DNA from: Bombus terrestris
Lineage: Eukaryota > Arthropoda > Insecta > Hymenoptera > Apidae
NCBI RefSeq assembly: GCF_910591885.1
Contig: NC_063275.1
Span: forward strand, 9,102,501 to 9,166,500
Reading direction: 5' to 3'
Length of the DNA: 64,000 bases
Part shown: in pieces, positions 51,933 to 62,800 of the stretch
Layout of the letters: each line of letters starts with the position of its first letter
Position numbering within the stretch: position 1 is the first letter of the stretch
The notes under the pieces: generated by a model
Database searches by the model: none
Told to the model about the DNA's origin: nothing
Seen by the model: only the letters and a program-made list of their open reading frames with translations
Made by a program: the position numbers and the translations under genes

Positions 51933-52957
51933 GGGGTAGCCAGGTACGCTTGTTGAATAGGCTAGCGAACTGTCCTGTTTTTGCGTCCAGGCTTTCAGGA
52001 CATAAATTAAAACATCGCACATAACCTCAGCGCAACAGCGGCTTAAATTTAACTAACTATAATAGGCGTAAAAAAAAAAAAAAAAAAATGTAATAATGCA
52101 TGGCTACGTCGTACCGTCGCGTATCGGTACTTTTGCCTGTACCACCCTACAATTAGAATTCAGCGTTTATTCTGGAAAAAAAACCATGTAAAAACAAATA
52201 TGTAAAAATCCTGGAATTAATAAACAAAGTTTAAAAAAAAAAAAAAAAGGTACGCTTGTTGAGGTCTCGAACTGAAAGACAACGCGTAGCGAGTTCGAAT
52301 CCTCGCCTTGGTGAATGTATTTGCAGAAGTGTGAAGGCTACTCCAGGGCTGACGATTGCTCGCAGCTGGTCTACTATACTGAACGTAGTGGAGGTTTTAG
52401 CCGGTAAGAATCCGGCACTACCTTCTGCTGCCGCCCTGTGTCCCCTGCCCCACGCACAGAGTGGCGAGAAGGTGTCTATGAAGATTTCCTCCACGTAAAA
52501 AAAAAAAAAAAAAAAAATTTTTTACGAGGCTGTCCGCTTCTTCTGCGAGGAGGTTATGCTCGTAAAGGAGGGGGCAGGGAGAGAAAGAGGGAAGAACTCT
52601 CACCCTTGTAGGGTGACGCGACGAAGAGGGATGGCAGTCAGGCGGCCCAGAGCCGCTTCACCGCGATCCCAGCGAGCCGCGACTAGAAGGGGGGATGGCA
52701 CTAGGGGCAATGCTCCCCCCCCCCCCTAGCTCCAAATTCAACAGTCGAAGAATTATTAGAACTGGCACGAACAAGAGGACGCGGGAAAGGGGTGCAACTG
52801 AAGACAATTCATAAGACGTTCCTGGAGCACTCCTGTCATACGCATAGGATGGTCATCGTGGAGTTTTAGTCGGTAAAAATCCGACACTACTCTGCTGTTA
52901 CCGATTATTAGCAGCGGCGGAGTGTCTATGAGGATTTCTCCACGTACAAAAAAAAAA
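51933..52957 (+). mobile_element. Dimeric SINE, full copy (inverted arm 2), interrupted
   Basis: The head GGGGTAGCCAGGTACGCTTG is cut by a 292-bp insert (51957-52248) and resumes at 52249. The B box GAGTTCGAATCC (about 52291) is perfect. Unit 1 ends in a 21-base poly(A) (52497-52517); unit 2 ends CCACGTACAAAAAAA at 52957. A 16-base duplication with three mismatches flanks it: GGTAGGATGTGTCAGT (51917-51932) and GGCAGGATGCATCAGT (52958-52973). This shows the dimer inserts as one unit. Confidence 0.85.
51957..52248 (+). mobile_element. Retroposed insert with 14-bp target duplication and poly(A)
   Basis: It lies between perfect copies of GGTACGCTTGTTGA (51943-51956 and 52249-52262). It ends CCTGGAATTAATAAACAAAG, TTT and 16 As, with a possible AATAAA 12 bases before the tail. 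An internal 19-base A run (52070-52088) divides it in two, suggesting a two-part SINE or a LINE/mRNA 3' end. No coding frame or tRNA box was recognised. Confidence 0.8.
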
Positions 52958-54547
52958 GGCAGGATGCATCAGTCGGAAGATTTATTAGTATTTAATGAGG
53001 AACATGCAAAATCAACTTCTTCCAAGCGAATAGTTATTGATAATTACATACAGAGGCGGATTTGAAGCGCATATTCTAGATGTTTAATGGAAATGAAGGA
53101 ATCAGGAATAACAACGATTAATGAGGTCACGTGCTAATTCAAGGCTAACCGATAACACGAGTAATCGTCTTATTATATCGTAGATACATCGAGTTATGTC
53201 ATAATCTGAAAACCGATTTCCATAGAATTTTTATTATCAACTCGTCAGCTGATTAGAGATTTCGATGCTGACACACCAATCATGTCACAATTATGAATAA
53301 TGATAGACAGAACAAATTCAATCGAGCATCATACTTTTGACCACGTACATATGACAATAACAGTACACAGGAAATACGACAATAAAAAATTATTCGTAAG
53401 CGTCTATGAAAATTTACCAAAGATGCATTAACAATATGAAGAGCTAAAGGAACAATCAACTGTCACTAGTATACTAGCGCCATGTGTAACTTATCTATTT
53501 ATGTATTTCTTTAATTACATGCTACCATTATTTTTGTATTTTTCAAATATTCGAAGCCATCGATAACAAAATTATATTTTATGAGTTCTTGTTCGGAACT
53601 AGCTGGTAGTTGTATATAGTGTTAATTCTTTGCACTCAGAATGCCAATTACGCTGTCACGATATTTTTGCTGTTATGGATATGAGTTTTATAATTTTATA
53701 ATCAATTCATGTAAATCTTTTATACATTGCATTTATAATACAAAGCTGATGATAAGGCCTCTGAAATTCAGGGGGCACTTTATTTTTCTCAAAATGAAAC
53801 ATTTTATTTTGGAAAAAATTTCTTAAATAAAAGTGTATAATAATTCCGGGAACGAATTTCTTTTCATTATTACTCGTCTGAGTAATTATTAATAATAATT
53901 TAAATAACTTAATCTAAATTAAATAATTGAAAGTTGGTAATAATTAAAAACATTGTGAGATATAAACATATATTAATACAATGATATACATGAGTATATG
54001 TATAGATGACAAAAACTAACGTTTCTTAATCATAGCAAACTGATAAAGGAAATAAAGTAATCATAAACTTTCTGCCAGAAATTCGCGTTTCAATTAACGA
54101 GTTGATGAAAAGAAACGTTGAAATGGTTTTCAAGTGCAAGGCGTTAATATTTGTTCCACTAATCTGAAAGAAGTTCTACTATATTACTTCAGACCAAAGC
54201 TGAATCACCGAAAAATGATTTCCATCGCGCAGATGAAGCGTACAACTATAAGAATGTACAGTGGAACTCCATTTATTTGAACACGTGATGGGCAAAGATT
54301 CATTTAAGTTCACTAATTTTCTTCTCTATCTATTATTTTTCATTCGCAGGAATTCATATTCGGATTAATGGAGTCAGTTAATCGACTATTAACGAAAATG
54401 TCATGTGAGTAAATAATGGAGTTCTACCGTCGTAATTGCCTGAACTAAAACGCTTATTTTCAGAACGTACGTAGCCATGATGAACGGAGAGGGGTACAAA
54501 CGATAACTATTTAAACATGACAACAACGCATAGCTTTTATCACTTAC

Positions 54548-55056
54548 TCTTGAACAGCGGAGAGATTATAGTAATTCCCTTGTTGTTGTTGTTGATGATG
54601 ATGCTGGTAGAGTTGGGTATCGGACGACAAGATCGTTGAGACTACCCGACCGCGGTTATCGTGAACACGATGTTCCTGGTGAATACGCGGATGAAGCTCC
54701 TCCAACGAAATGAATTCCTGTGGCTCCTGACTCGGGTGGAGGAGCTGCGTATAACTCTGTGCCATTTCTTGGGCCACCATCTCCTGATCCGGTGGTCCAC
54801 GAAAGTATAGAAAATCTTCCAGCTCCTCCTGCTGACGTTGTTGCTGATACTGTTGTTGTTGCTGTTGCTGAAGTTGCGGTTGTTCTTGGCGATAACGATG
54901 ACCTGGAGAATGTTGCTGTTGATGTTGATGGAGGTCGCAGGTATTCACGCAGGTGCCATCGCCGACCATAACATCGTTCTCCACGACACCACCGCTATCT
55001 GGCAGTAATCCACCCTCGTCTGAAGATTCATAAAGCCGTGTTCTTTTACCCGGATC
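54548..55056 (-). CDS. cyc: cycle upstream exon, Gln/His-rich
   Basis: The exon ends CAAGA|GTAAGTG, leaving GA, which joins the A of the next exon (Glu) in phase 2. If it opens at the CAG|GATCCG acceptor, it codes 169 residues starting DPGKRTRLYESSDEGG, followed by a Cys/Asp stretch, poly-Gln tracts, an acidic central segment (EELEDFLYF) and a final His/Gln run before GNYYNLSAVQE. An in-frame TAG lies just upstream (about 55066), so coding must begin inside this exon or be spliced in just after that stop. The pyrimidine tract at the CAG acceptor is weak. A better CTTTAG acceptor at about 55081 would bring the stop in frame. The main alternative start is the ATG at 54969 (MVGDGTC). The 3' end is secure; the 5' end and start codon are not. 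Confidence 0.78.
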
Positions 55057-55122
55057 CTGATTTCGCTACGGCCGCGTCCTAAAGTGGTTGCAACATGCGA
55101 ATAGATCGGGACAAGACGAGTT

Positions 55123-55128
55123 CACGTG
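55123..55128. promoter_or_regulatory. CACGTG E-box just upstream of the Q-rich cycle exon
   Basis: This is a perfect E-box about 67 bases upstream of the exon at 55056. It lies in moderately GC-rich sequence that continues to about 55200. If an internal promoter feeds transcripts starting at ATG 54969, this would be a proximal site. Motif seen; role inferred. Confidence 0.3.
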
Positions 55129-58100
55129 TTCGTGGAACGTGAACGATGCGCGTTTGAATCTTTTTGACCGAGCCATCGGAATGTCCCTATAAGGGAATCG
55201 TTTTATCGCGCTAAAGAATACTTTTCAATCTCCATATCAACGACTCTGCTCGGAGCAAATGGTCGAAGATTCCTCTCCTCGTCGATATATTTTAACGAAA
55301 ACAACGATGCAACGACAGGAGTGACAATGAAACGACGATTTAAGGACGGAAAGAATGAAAATTTGCATGCGGGCGAATTTGATAGTAATCGGTTTTCTAG
55401 TTCGAAAACTGGAATGGAATCGATTCGTATCACATTAATGAATAGATCATGCAAAAATTAAAAGAATTCGAATCTTGGATGGATTGAAAAATTATGGTAA
55501 TGGATTCGTGCCACGTTAATGAATGCGCCACTCAAAAACTAAAAGAATTAAGATTATTATTAGAGATTATAGTAACCTCTTTATTGTTACTGTTAATATA
55601 ATGATCTTTATATTGTAAGAAAAACTATCAATGATTAATCCTATCAACAAGAACTTGGCATAATTTGTACATCGAACTTTTTCTTCGAATCCACACGCAG
55701 TCAACGATGCCATAAAATTTCTCGTACTAGGAGCTACATTTTTTAAGAGCGATGAAATTTATTTAACAATCTTTGATTCTAATTTACGAAAGATGACTTT
55801 TTAAATTGCACGCCTTACACATTTACAGGTATTTTAAATAATTCGTTTAAATTATTTGATTCACCGAATCGCAATAAATATTCTTTGAGTTCTTATCGCC
55901 AACCTTGTTGCACGCGATTAAGGAGAAATAAATATGCTAATGATATATTATGCATTTACTACTAAATCATGTAATGGATTATGTAATAAATGATCTCTAC
56001 ACAATTAATTAATTTTACGTATAATTATTACTATTTAAAATTGATGAAACTATGAACCATATTATGGACGCTGTTTTTAAACACGAAGAAGATTAGTCAT
56101 TTTTCTTGTTTCCAACTTTCTTCCCTTTTTGTTTACTATTCTTGGGCGTATCTCCAACTCAATTATGATCGTGTTTATTTAAAACATTTCTGAACTTAGA
56201 AAATAATATTAAAACTTTTTAAATTAATAATAACATAAGTAGAAACTATCATATTTTATTATAATACACAAAATTGGGACTGTAGTTCTCGACAAAGGTA
56301 ATGGTATATGTATATAGTAATGAAATTAAATAGTTTTATTATAAAAATAGAATAATCTCAAGTGGAAATTCAAATTATATTAATAAAACAAAAAGGTTAG
56401 TGCCATATTATTAACAAAGATCAAATCATCATATAAAGTGAATTCAAGATAGCGCGAAACAATCGCAACTGGAAAAGAAGAACAAATTGTCGAAAATACA
56501 ATAAATGAAAGAGATTAAATATTAATAATATATAAGAGATAAATTAATACTTGACGAGCATTGTGTGATAGATCTGCTCAAAAAGATTTCAAGCCGAAAT
56601 TCATGTAAATTATTATGCGTTCGATTAGCAAAGAAATATATATTGGTTCTTGTACTTTCACAATCTGGTAATTATAGAACAGGATGAAAATATCGTCTGA
56701 CCTGTAGCGGAATAATCATGCAAAACTGTATTTGTATGTTAAAGTAAAAACAATGCTGCATTTCGGTATTATTGTTTCTTGAAGAAATAAACTTTATTCT
56801 ATTGGCCTCTTTAACAAATAATTAACAAATAATTTCTCACGCGTTAGGAAATTGTCAATTTTCTGCATTTGCGGATGGCGGAAATAGAGAACCAGACCTT
56901 TGACATTAGGTTGTCGTACGATGATTAACAAGAAAGAACTAAGTGAATATTCCAAGCCGATTATAATCGTTTTCGATATGAAACAGCATGCCGCTTAAGG
57001 ATTGGGATTAACGTTACAGTACACTGTTAATTTTTCTAGCATACGGGATTTGTACGCCATCCAATTTTTCGAATTTAGAGTGATCCTAATTTTAATACAC
57101 ATGTGGTTGTATGAAATGAATGCGAGAATCGAGAAAACAAAATGATAAAATTTACGAAATGGTAGATAGAATATTTCCACTAACGAGTACAACGCTTTGC
57201 ATGTATGAAGAATGTTATGATCAATTATAATACTCATTAAGCTTTAGTAAAAATATAAATTGCTGCTCCTCCGTCGTTGTGCGATTTACATTTTCTCCTC
57301 AGCTAAACCTAATCATATTTCCATTTTTAACTCACATGCTCACATGATGGGCAGGTATCATCTTGAAGAGATAACTATTATATGTGGTTAATCTACGTCC
57401 TGTATCGTGAAGAATAGCCAGCAGATACTCGTTTAATGGACCTCGAAAAATCGTTGAGATAATTAAATTTTCACGGCAACAATGTTTTGCCATTGTGCGA
57501 AGACAACGAGGTTCGGAATCATTAGCGCGTTGGTAGACGGATAACAAATTGGCGAAGAATCAGGGGGCTAACATGGTCTATGGCGAATCGTACGCCTTCA
57601 ACCGCACATTAATTGCACCTCTCTGGCTGACAGACAATTTCGTATTTTTATGGCATTTCGCCTGTGTGCACGTGTTAATATGTCAGTGTAAAGCGACGGC
57701 TGTTGCAAGAGCCCATTGACCCTCCACGTAGAATGCCTTAGTGATACGAAATGATGTAATTCTCCCCTAATTAACACTACCTTCATTGCTTTTAATTTGA
57801 TAAAAGAATCATTCATTTGATGACCGTACTAGATGTTGTGAGACGGGTATCATAAAATTGTTGTGAATGAAATTCTAAGAAGAAACACAGATGAATGTTG
57901 TGTTTAGCGTAATAGGGAAATTAACGTAATTTAAATTTTTGGCTTTAGAATAATAACATCGTTTCCTATATTTTATTAAATAGTAAAAAGAGAAACGTTT
58001 TTAAAACTACAATTCTTGATTTTTAAATAAAAATATAATTTCTTTCATTCATTTCTAACTAGATAGAGGAAAGTTAAAAAAAAAGCTGCAGTTTAGAAGT

Positions 58101-59469
58101 TTGAAACATTATGAAAAATATGTATATACTTTCTGTCTATATAAATCTCTTAGATACAAGCTTGTACATCGTGTGTGTAGAATATATGAAAGAAAATGTT
58201 AAGTTATCTCTGAAATAAATAGGAATAAACTTTAAAAATTGGTAGAAGTGAGTTTAATGAATGAGTTGTTCATCATACTTTGTATTATGAAATATTCATT
58301 ATGCAACTTGCTCTCCATGAAGTTGTGTAAAGAAACGAAGACAATTGTGTTCCAAATCAAGGACGAGATCAAGCAATTTTAACATGAAAATTTAAAAATA
58401 GTCTTTCCATTTTTATTTCTGAACATAGAAAGACAAATAATTGCATGAAATATAAAATAAAGCGTAAGGAAAATATAATTGCTCATTATTTAAACAGTGA
58501 AAAATAAACTTTATATAATTTGTATGTAACACAATATATTATATGTCATATAAATTTTAGTACAATCCTAAAAAGAGATTAGAGTGGATTATAAAATTTT
58601 CAAGCAATGTCAGAAAATATTTTTAAGTGATATATAAGTGTTACATAAATGAAAATATGTTAAGTACGTAATAAGAAATAATGTAGAATCAATGTCATTT
58701 AGGAACAATAAAATGATCGTGAAAGTTGATCGTATAAGAAGAATCAAGATTATAGGTTGTAATCACTCCAAGCAACTTCTAGCAGAACTCTTAATCGACT
58801 ACATTTGGTTAGAAAAACATGTTTAACCCATGACGCATGTGTATACTGGGTCGTTTACGACCAGTAGTTTTAAGTAATTCTTCGTCTTTTTCCATATTTC
58901 CGTTCAAATTTTGCTTTGCTTAAAAAGATTGATATAATATGTAGTAATAAAAATTATTGCGCAGTGTTCTAGAAGCTTGGAAAATGATTCACGAATTTCG
59001 GGGAATTTTTTAAAACACAGAAACTTAAAAAATTTACATGAATTTAAACGACCCAATATACAGACAACGTCAGTAAAAATAAGATTGCAGACATTCGAGT
59101 CAAATATGGTTAAAATCAATGTTCAAAACCAATTAAAGACATCGATAGCATAAAATTGTTAAAAAAAAATGAGACTAAATTTATTTGTTGAAAATTAAAT
59201 TAATTTCTTGTTCTTCCTATAACAAAGATATCATAAGGTTCTAATTTCCATAAATAAAATCAACTTAAAGTTAATAAATAACTCAAAATAAATAGTTAAC
59301 TCTTTACGCAAAATTTGTCAAATATAACTTCCAGGATGCCTTTAGTTATTTCAAATTTAAACTTTCATTAAAAATATATCAAATGTTTTATCTTATCTAT
59401 TCTAATGGTGTGTCGCATAATGTGGTCAACAGGTTAGAAGGGGGAAGGGGTTCTCGGTGCATAAATAAG

Positions 59470-59880
59470 TTATTTTTTGGCATATTAACCAGGCCTCGTT
59501 CTCGAGAAAATCGAGTTTGAACATTTTTCAAGCATACCTGAAGTTGGACGACTAACAACTGGGTATGAACAAAACAATCAGCAGGAGATTTGAGTAAATT
59601 TGAGTAAATTTGAGTAAAATCAGCTGGAGATATATGAGTAAACAATCCACATGACAAAATAAGCCAAAAATGCAGAATGGAAGTTTTCCGTTTAAGGCTC
59701 CATTTGTAAGAAAGTAGAGCTTTAATATATTTAAATTGCTTACTGGCCTAATGCGTATATGTTAACACGCGAATAAATTCAAATTTAGTTTTCTCGAAAA
59801 CGAAGCATTCTGTGAAAAAATGCCATTCTACATTTTCGACTTATTTTTACACGTACAATCACTCGCTAGTCGGTTGACCA
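59470..59880. mobile_element. Diverged relative of the 12.6-kb foldback element
   Basis: GTTCTCGAGAAAATCGAGTT TGAACATTTT on the left and TTTTCTCGAAAACGAAGCAT then CATTTTCGACTTATTTTTAC ACGTACAATCACTC on the right mirror the arms at 12.65 and 13.08 kb. The tips are not recognisable. A short TTTGAGTAAA tandem (59588-59623) lies inside. Confidence 0.5.
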
Positions 59881-62255
59881 CGTTATGTGGCTCAGCCTAC
59901 AACATATTGTTCTATGTCTCTACTATATCAATCTGTATTTCTATAGTATATTATAAAAAAAAGTGATTTTACTGAAATTGTTAATAATGGAATTCTCGTC
60001 AAGTAATAAGCAAAACTAGATGAAATATTTAAAAATTCAAGTGCAAGATTATTAAATATTGTTTGCACAACACATCTGGCGTAAAATTCATTCAGTAATT
60101 CGATACAACAACGAAAGAAAGAAACTTGTAGACTAATGATTATCATGATGTTGTAATGACACCGACAGTAATTTTGTAACACGACCAGTGTCGTTTAGAA
60201 AGACGTTAAAGACGTTAGGAACCAGTGATCTTTTCATCCTATTACATGACACGCAGAAATTTACGCAATTACAAATAAAATCAATAATGATAGCGATGCC
60301 GATTTATTACACGAAAAGAAAAGATGATTGGCTTGAAACAATTTATAGTCAAAAGCCGAATTTGCACAGTGTCAAACACGGATGAAATGAGGGTGAAAGC
60401 GACGATCATCCCCCATGTCCCAACAAAGTGAAATAGTGTAAATTCGGCTTTAAATTCAATAATATACTTGTTAAATGCCTTTGTCTTTGATGTAGAATCA
60501 ATATACACGTTTTGAAGTTGCAAAATATATAATTCTATATTTTAATATTTTTACGTATTTAAATATTATTCCTTACTCTGTTAGGAGTTGAACATTATTT
60601 TAATTATTTAACGGAATTTCTACTTTGTCCTACTATAGCAATTTTTTTTACTATCTTGTATAACAAGGGCACTAGTAGATGGATTTACATTTAACGCTCG
60701 ATAATAGCGTTTAATATCCTCTAAACAATACAAGTTTAAAAAATTGTATTCACCTGTCACGAAGATAATGTTAAAATGTAACGTTAGCTTTCGTTTAACC
60801 TCGAGTAAAGTAAGCGTTATGACTTCAAATTTTTATCAAATTGCAGCAATAGAAGACACATATTTTAAGTATATAATTATATCATATTATCAAAGAGGGA
60901 TATTTATAAATTCACAAAATTATAAAAATGATAAAAAGTACAATATCTCAATCCTCCGGGCAATTTTCATTTTATTCGTCATCATTGTACAATCAACCTA
61001 TCGAATATGTAAAATTAAACAATTGAATAATGTTAGAAACGTAATTGCATTTTACAAGTATCTTCTCGAAAAGTGTAATTGAAAGAAAAGAGGAAGAAAA
61101 GAGAAGGGGAAAGGGGAACTAAGCAAGGTAAGAAATTCTAATCATAATAATAAATATTATCTGTTAAAGTGTAAAGTGTGCTTCTAAACCCGTGCAAAAT
61201 CTCGTTTTCAATTTTAGAAATGAATTTTTTGTAGCAAACGTGCAACTATGATATGATCGTTCGCGTTCAATTCACCTTGAGAAATGCAGAAAAAGGGTGC
61301 TGCTAATGATATAGAATGTAATAGTCAGAGATAAGAAGATAATGCCAGCCCGTATCAAATCAGAAGAGACCAATATTAGACGAAGAAGACTATTATGATT
61401 ATTGAAGAGAATTATCAACCTCGCATTCAACAACGAGAATAGGATAAGATGAACGTTTTGCGCGAAGGAAGAGGCATTCGCTTAAGATATAAATAAAGCA
61501 GACATTTTCACATTGATCTCTGATTACGATAAGAGAAGATATAAAAGAAGAAGGAAAGAAAAAATTTGATATGGAGAATAGAGAAAGAAATTTAGAAATT
61601 ACCAGGAATTGAAGAGTCTCGAAGATAAGCTGATTTCTACTTGGTCTGACAAACATTCGAGTAACAATACGTAAATCATATTTACAATATGATTAGATCG
61701 TTGCAACGGACAGTCATAGGCGACGTTAATGAAGAAAGTAGGGAGATACCTTGGATGCGCAACGTGAGATTCCAGAGGCACGTAGTTCGTCGACAAGCGT
61801 TAATTTTATGTCGAAATCGGAGCATCCTAGAAAGACGGTGCACATTTTCACTGACACGTGTCATTCCACCAAATATTCACCGAATATAAAATGCTTTCTA
61901 ACAATAAAGAACACCACTATTGCACTCGAGGAATATAAGACGAACCAGGAAATGAGGCGATCGTGCACCTCGAATCACGTTACTCGAGACGAACTGAAGA
62001 AACAATCTGTCAATCCTTCGTGAACAAATAATACGATAAATTTAATTTAACGTGTTTTCTAATAAATAAATACATTTAATTCCTCGTTGTTTTAGCTGAA
62101 CTTCACCAGCGACAATTCCAACGTACAGTCCTTGCGTTTCAAACAACGGAGCAGAATTTTTCACGGACACTGAGACACTTGTTTACACGTTGCAACCACG
62201 TTTCGACTCTCGTCGACTACGTTTTCCTAATATTTTATCGTCGTTTAGAGCTTAC

Positions 62256-62306
62256 CGAGAAGCGCGTACATCCACGTCGTCGCCGGCGACGAGGAAGCGG
62301 CGTCAT
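62256..62306 (-). CDS. Possible first coding exon of cycle
   Basis: On the minus strand an ATG at 62306 opens 17 codons (MTPLPRRRRRRGCTRFS) that end exactly at a consensus donor, TTCTCG|GTAAGC. The phase is 0, which matches the phase-0 CAG|GAT acceptor of the exon at 55056. The resulting message would run without a stop from here into the bHLH exon, 435 codons in total. The Arg run reflects GC-rich sequence and could be coincidental. This could instead be a noncoding 5' exon, with translation starting at 54969. No homology supports the peptide. Confidence 0.3.
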
Positions 62307-62445
62307 CCTCGAGGAGCGCAGAAGGCCTCACGCCTTCCCTCCTCTCAACCGATGCCCTCGTGCTTCGAGGGTGCCTCTTCGACGACGACGAGGTCGTGCC
62401 GCTCGCGGACCACTGAGTCGAATATCGCGAGTTCTTCGATGCTAC

Positions 62446-62451
62446 CACGTG
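62446..62451. promoter_or_regulatory. CACGTG E-box in the CpG island
   Basis: This is a perfect palindromic canonical E-box about 140 bases upstream of the candidate first-exon ATG of cycle. CACGTG is the core site of CLOCK:CYCLE dimers and of other bHLH factors such as MYC/MAX. Presence of the motif is certain; function is inference. Confidence 0.4.
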
Positions 62452-62745
62452 CTATCGAAAGAAGAGGCGGCCACCTCGAGAACCATACGATACACGAGGA
62501 ACGCCACAACCGTTGGCAACCTTCGCGATCGTTTACCGTGCCACTACTGTTCCATTAGAGAGGTGGTGGTTGTAGTGGTGGTAGCAAACGACTTTACGAA
62601 CTCACGCGCACTCTTCACCCGAGGCGGCAAACGAATACTGAGCGCGGGTGGTGGTAGTGATGGTGGTGGTGGACTAGCTGGAGGTGGAAGTGGAACAACA
62701 CCGATGATAGATCCTGACGCAATACGGATTACCGCTGTTCTGGAC

Positions 62746-62751
62746 CACGTG
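62746..62751. promoter_or_regulatory. Second CACGTG E-box in the CpG island
   Basis: A second perfect canonical E-box (context ACCACGTGCT) lies 300 bases from the first in the same island. Both are preceded by ACC and followed by CT. Function is inference. Confidence 0.38.
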
Positions 62752-62800
62752 CTCTTCTGGCCCACCGCAGCAGGTGGGAGTGACTAAAACTATTGCTTGC

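Larger units (their letters stand above)
36278..54547 (-). other. cycle intron between the Q-rich and low-complexity exons
   Basis: An 18.3-kb intron with consensus ends. It holds a solo SINE, a Tc1 relic, local duplications at 46.4-48.3 kb, a large inverted SINE pair at 50.6-53.0 kb, and GC-richer islands at 41930-42230 and 48590-48930. An ATA/ATAAT microsatellite lies at 45120-45190 and ATAACA repeats at 50465-50530. Open frames at 39422-39634 (ending MMKHAPLYR) and 40511-40786 resemble nothing I know. Long AT-rich stretches (42.3-45.6, 49.0-50.4 and 53.0-54.3 kb) show no genes. Confidence 0.8.
55057..62255 (-). other. Candidate first intron of cycle
   Basis: If the first exon is at 62306-62256, this 7.2-kb stretch is intron 1; otherwise it is 5' flank. 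It holds a GC-richer 5' part to about 55450, a CACGTG at 57669-57674 and a diverged foldback relative. An imperfect inverted pair AAAAGCCGAATTTGCACAGT / TAGTGTAAATTCGGCTTT lies at 60351-60454. A purine-rich run sits at 61080-61120. No gene was recognised. Confidence 0.5.
62180..62800 (-). promoter_or_regulatory. CpG-rich island, candidate cycle promoter/5' UTR
   Basis: This is the most GC- and CpG-rich stretch in the window, against an AT-rich background. It lies upstream of all cycle exons and ends next to a strong minus-strand donor (62255-62250). It contains two CACGTG sites and runs of CCACCA/TGGTGG. Open frames on both strands are Arg-, Val-, Gly- or Pro-rich and look like products of composition. 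No TATA box or initiator could be fixed. It could also be the promoter of a divergent gene to the right; none was recognised there. Confidence 0.4.

Noticed and set aside
54720..54971. Plus-strand Val/Ala-rich open frame
   Set aside because: It is the complement of the poly-Gln cycle exon.
62179..62787. 202-codon plus-strand open frame rich in Arg, Val and Gly
   Set aside because: The CpG island gives long open frames on both strands. There is no domain, and poly-Val/Gly runs are typical of composition.
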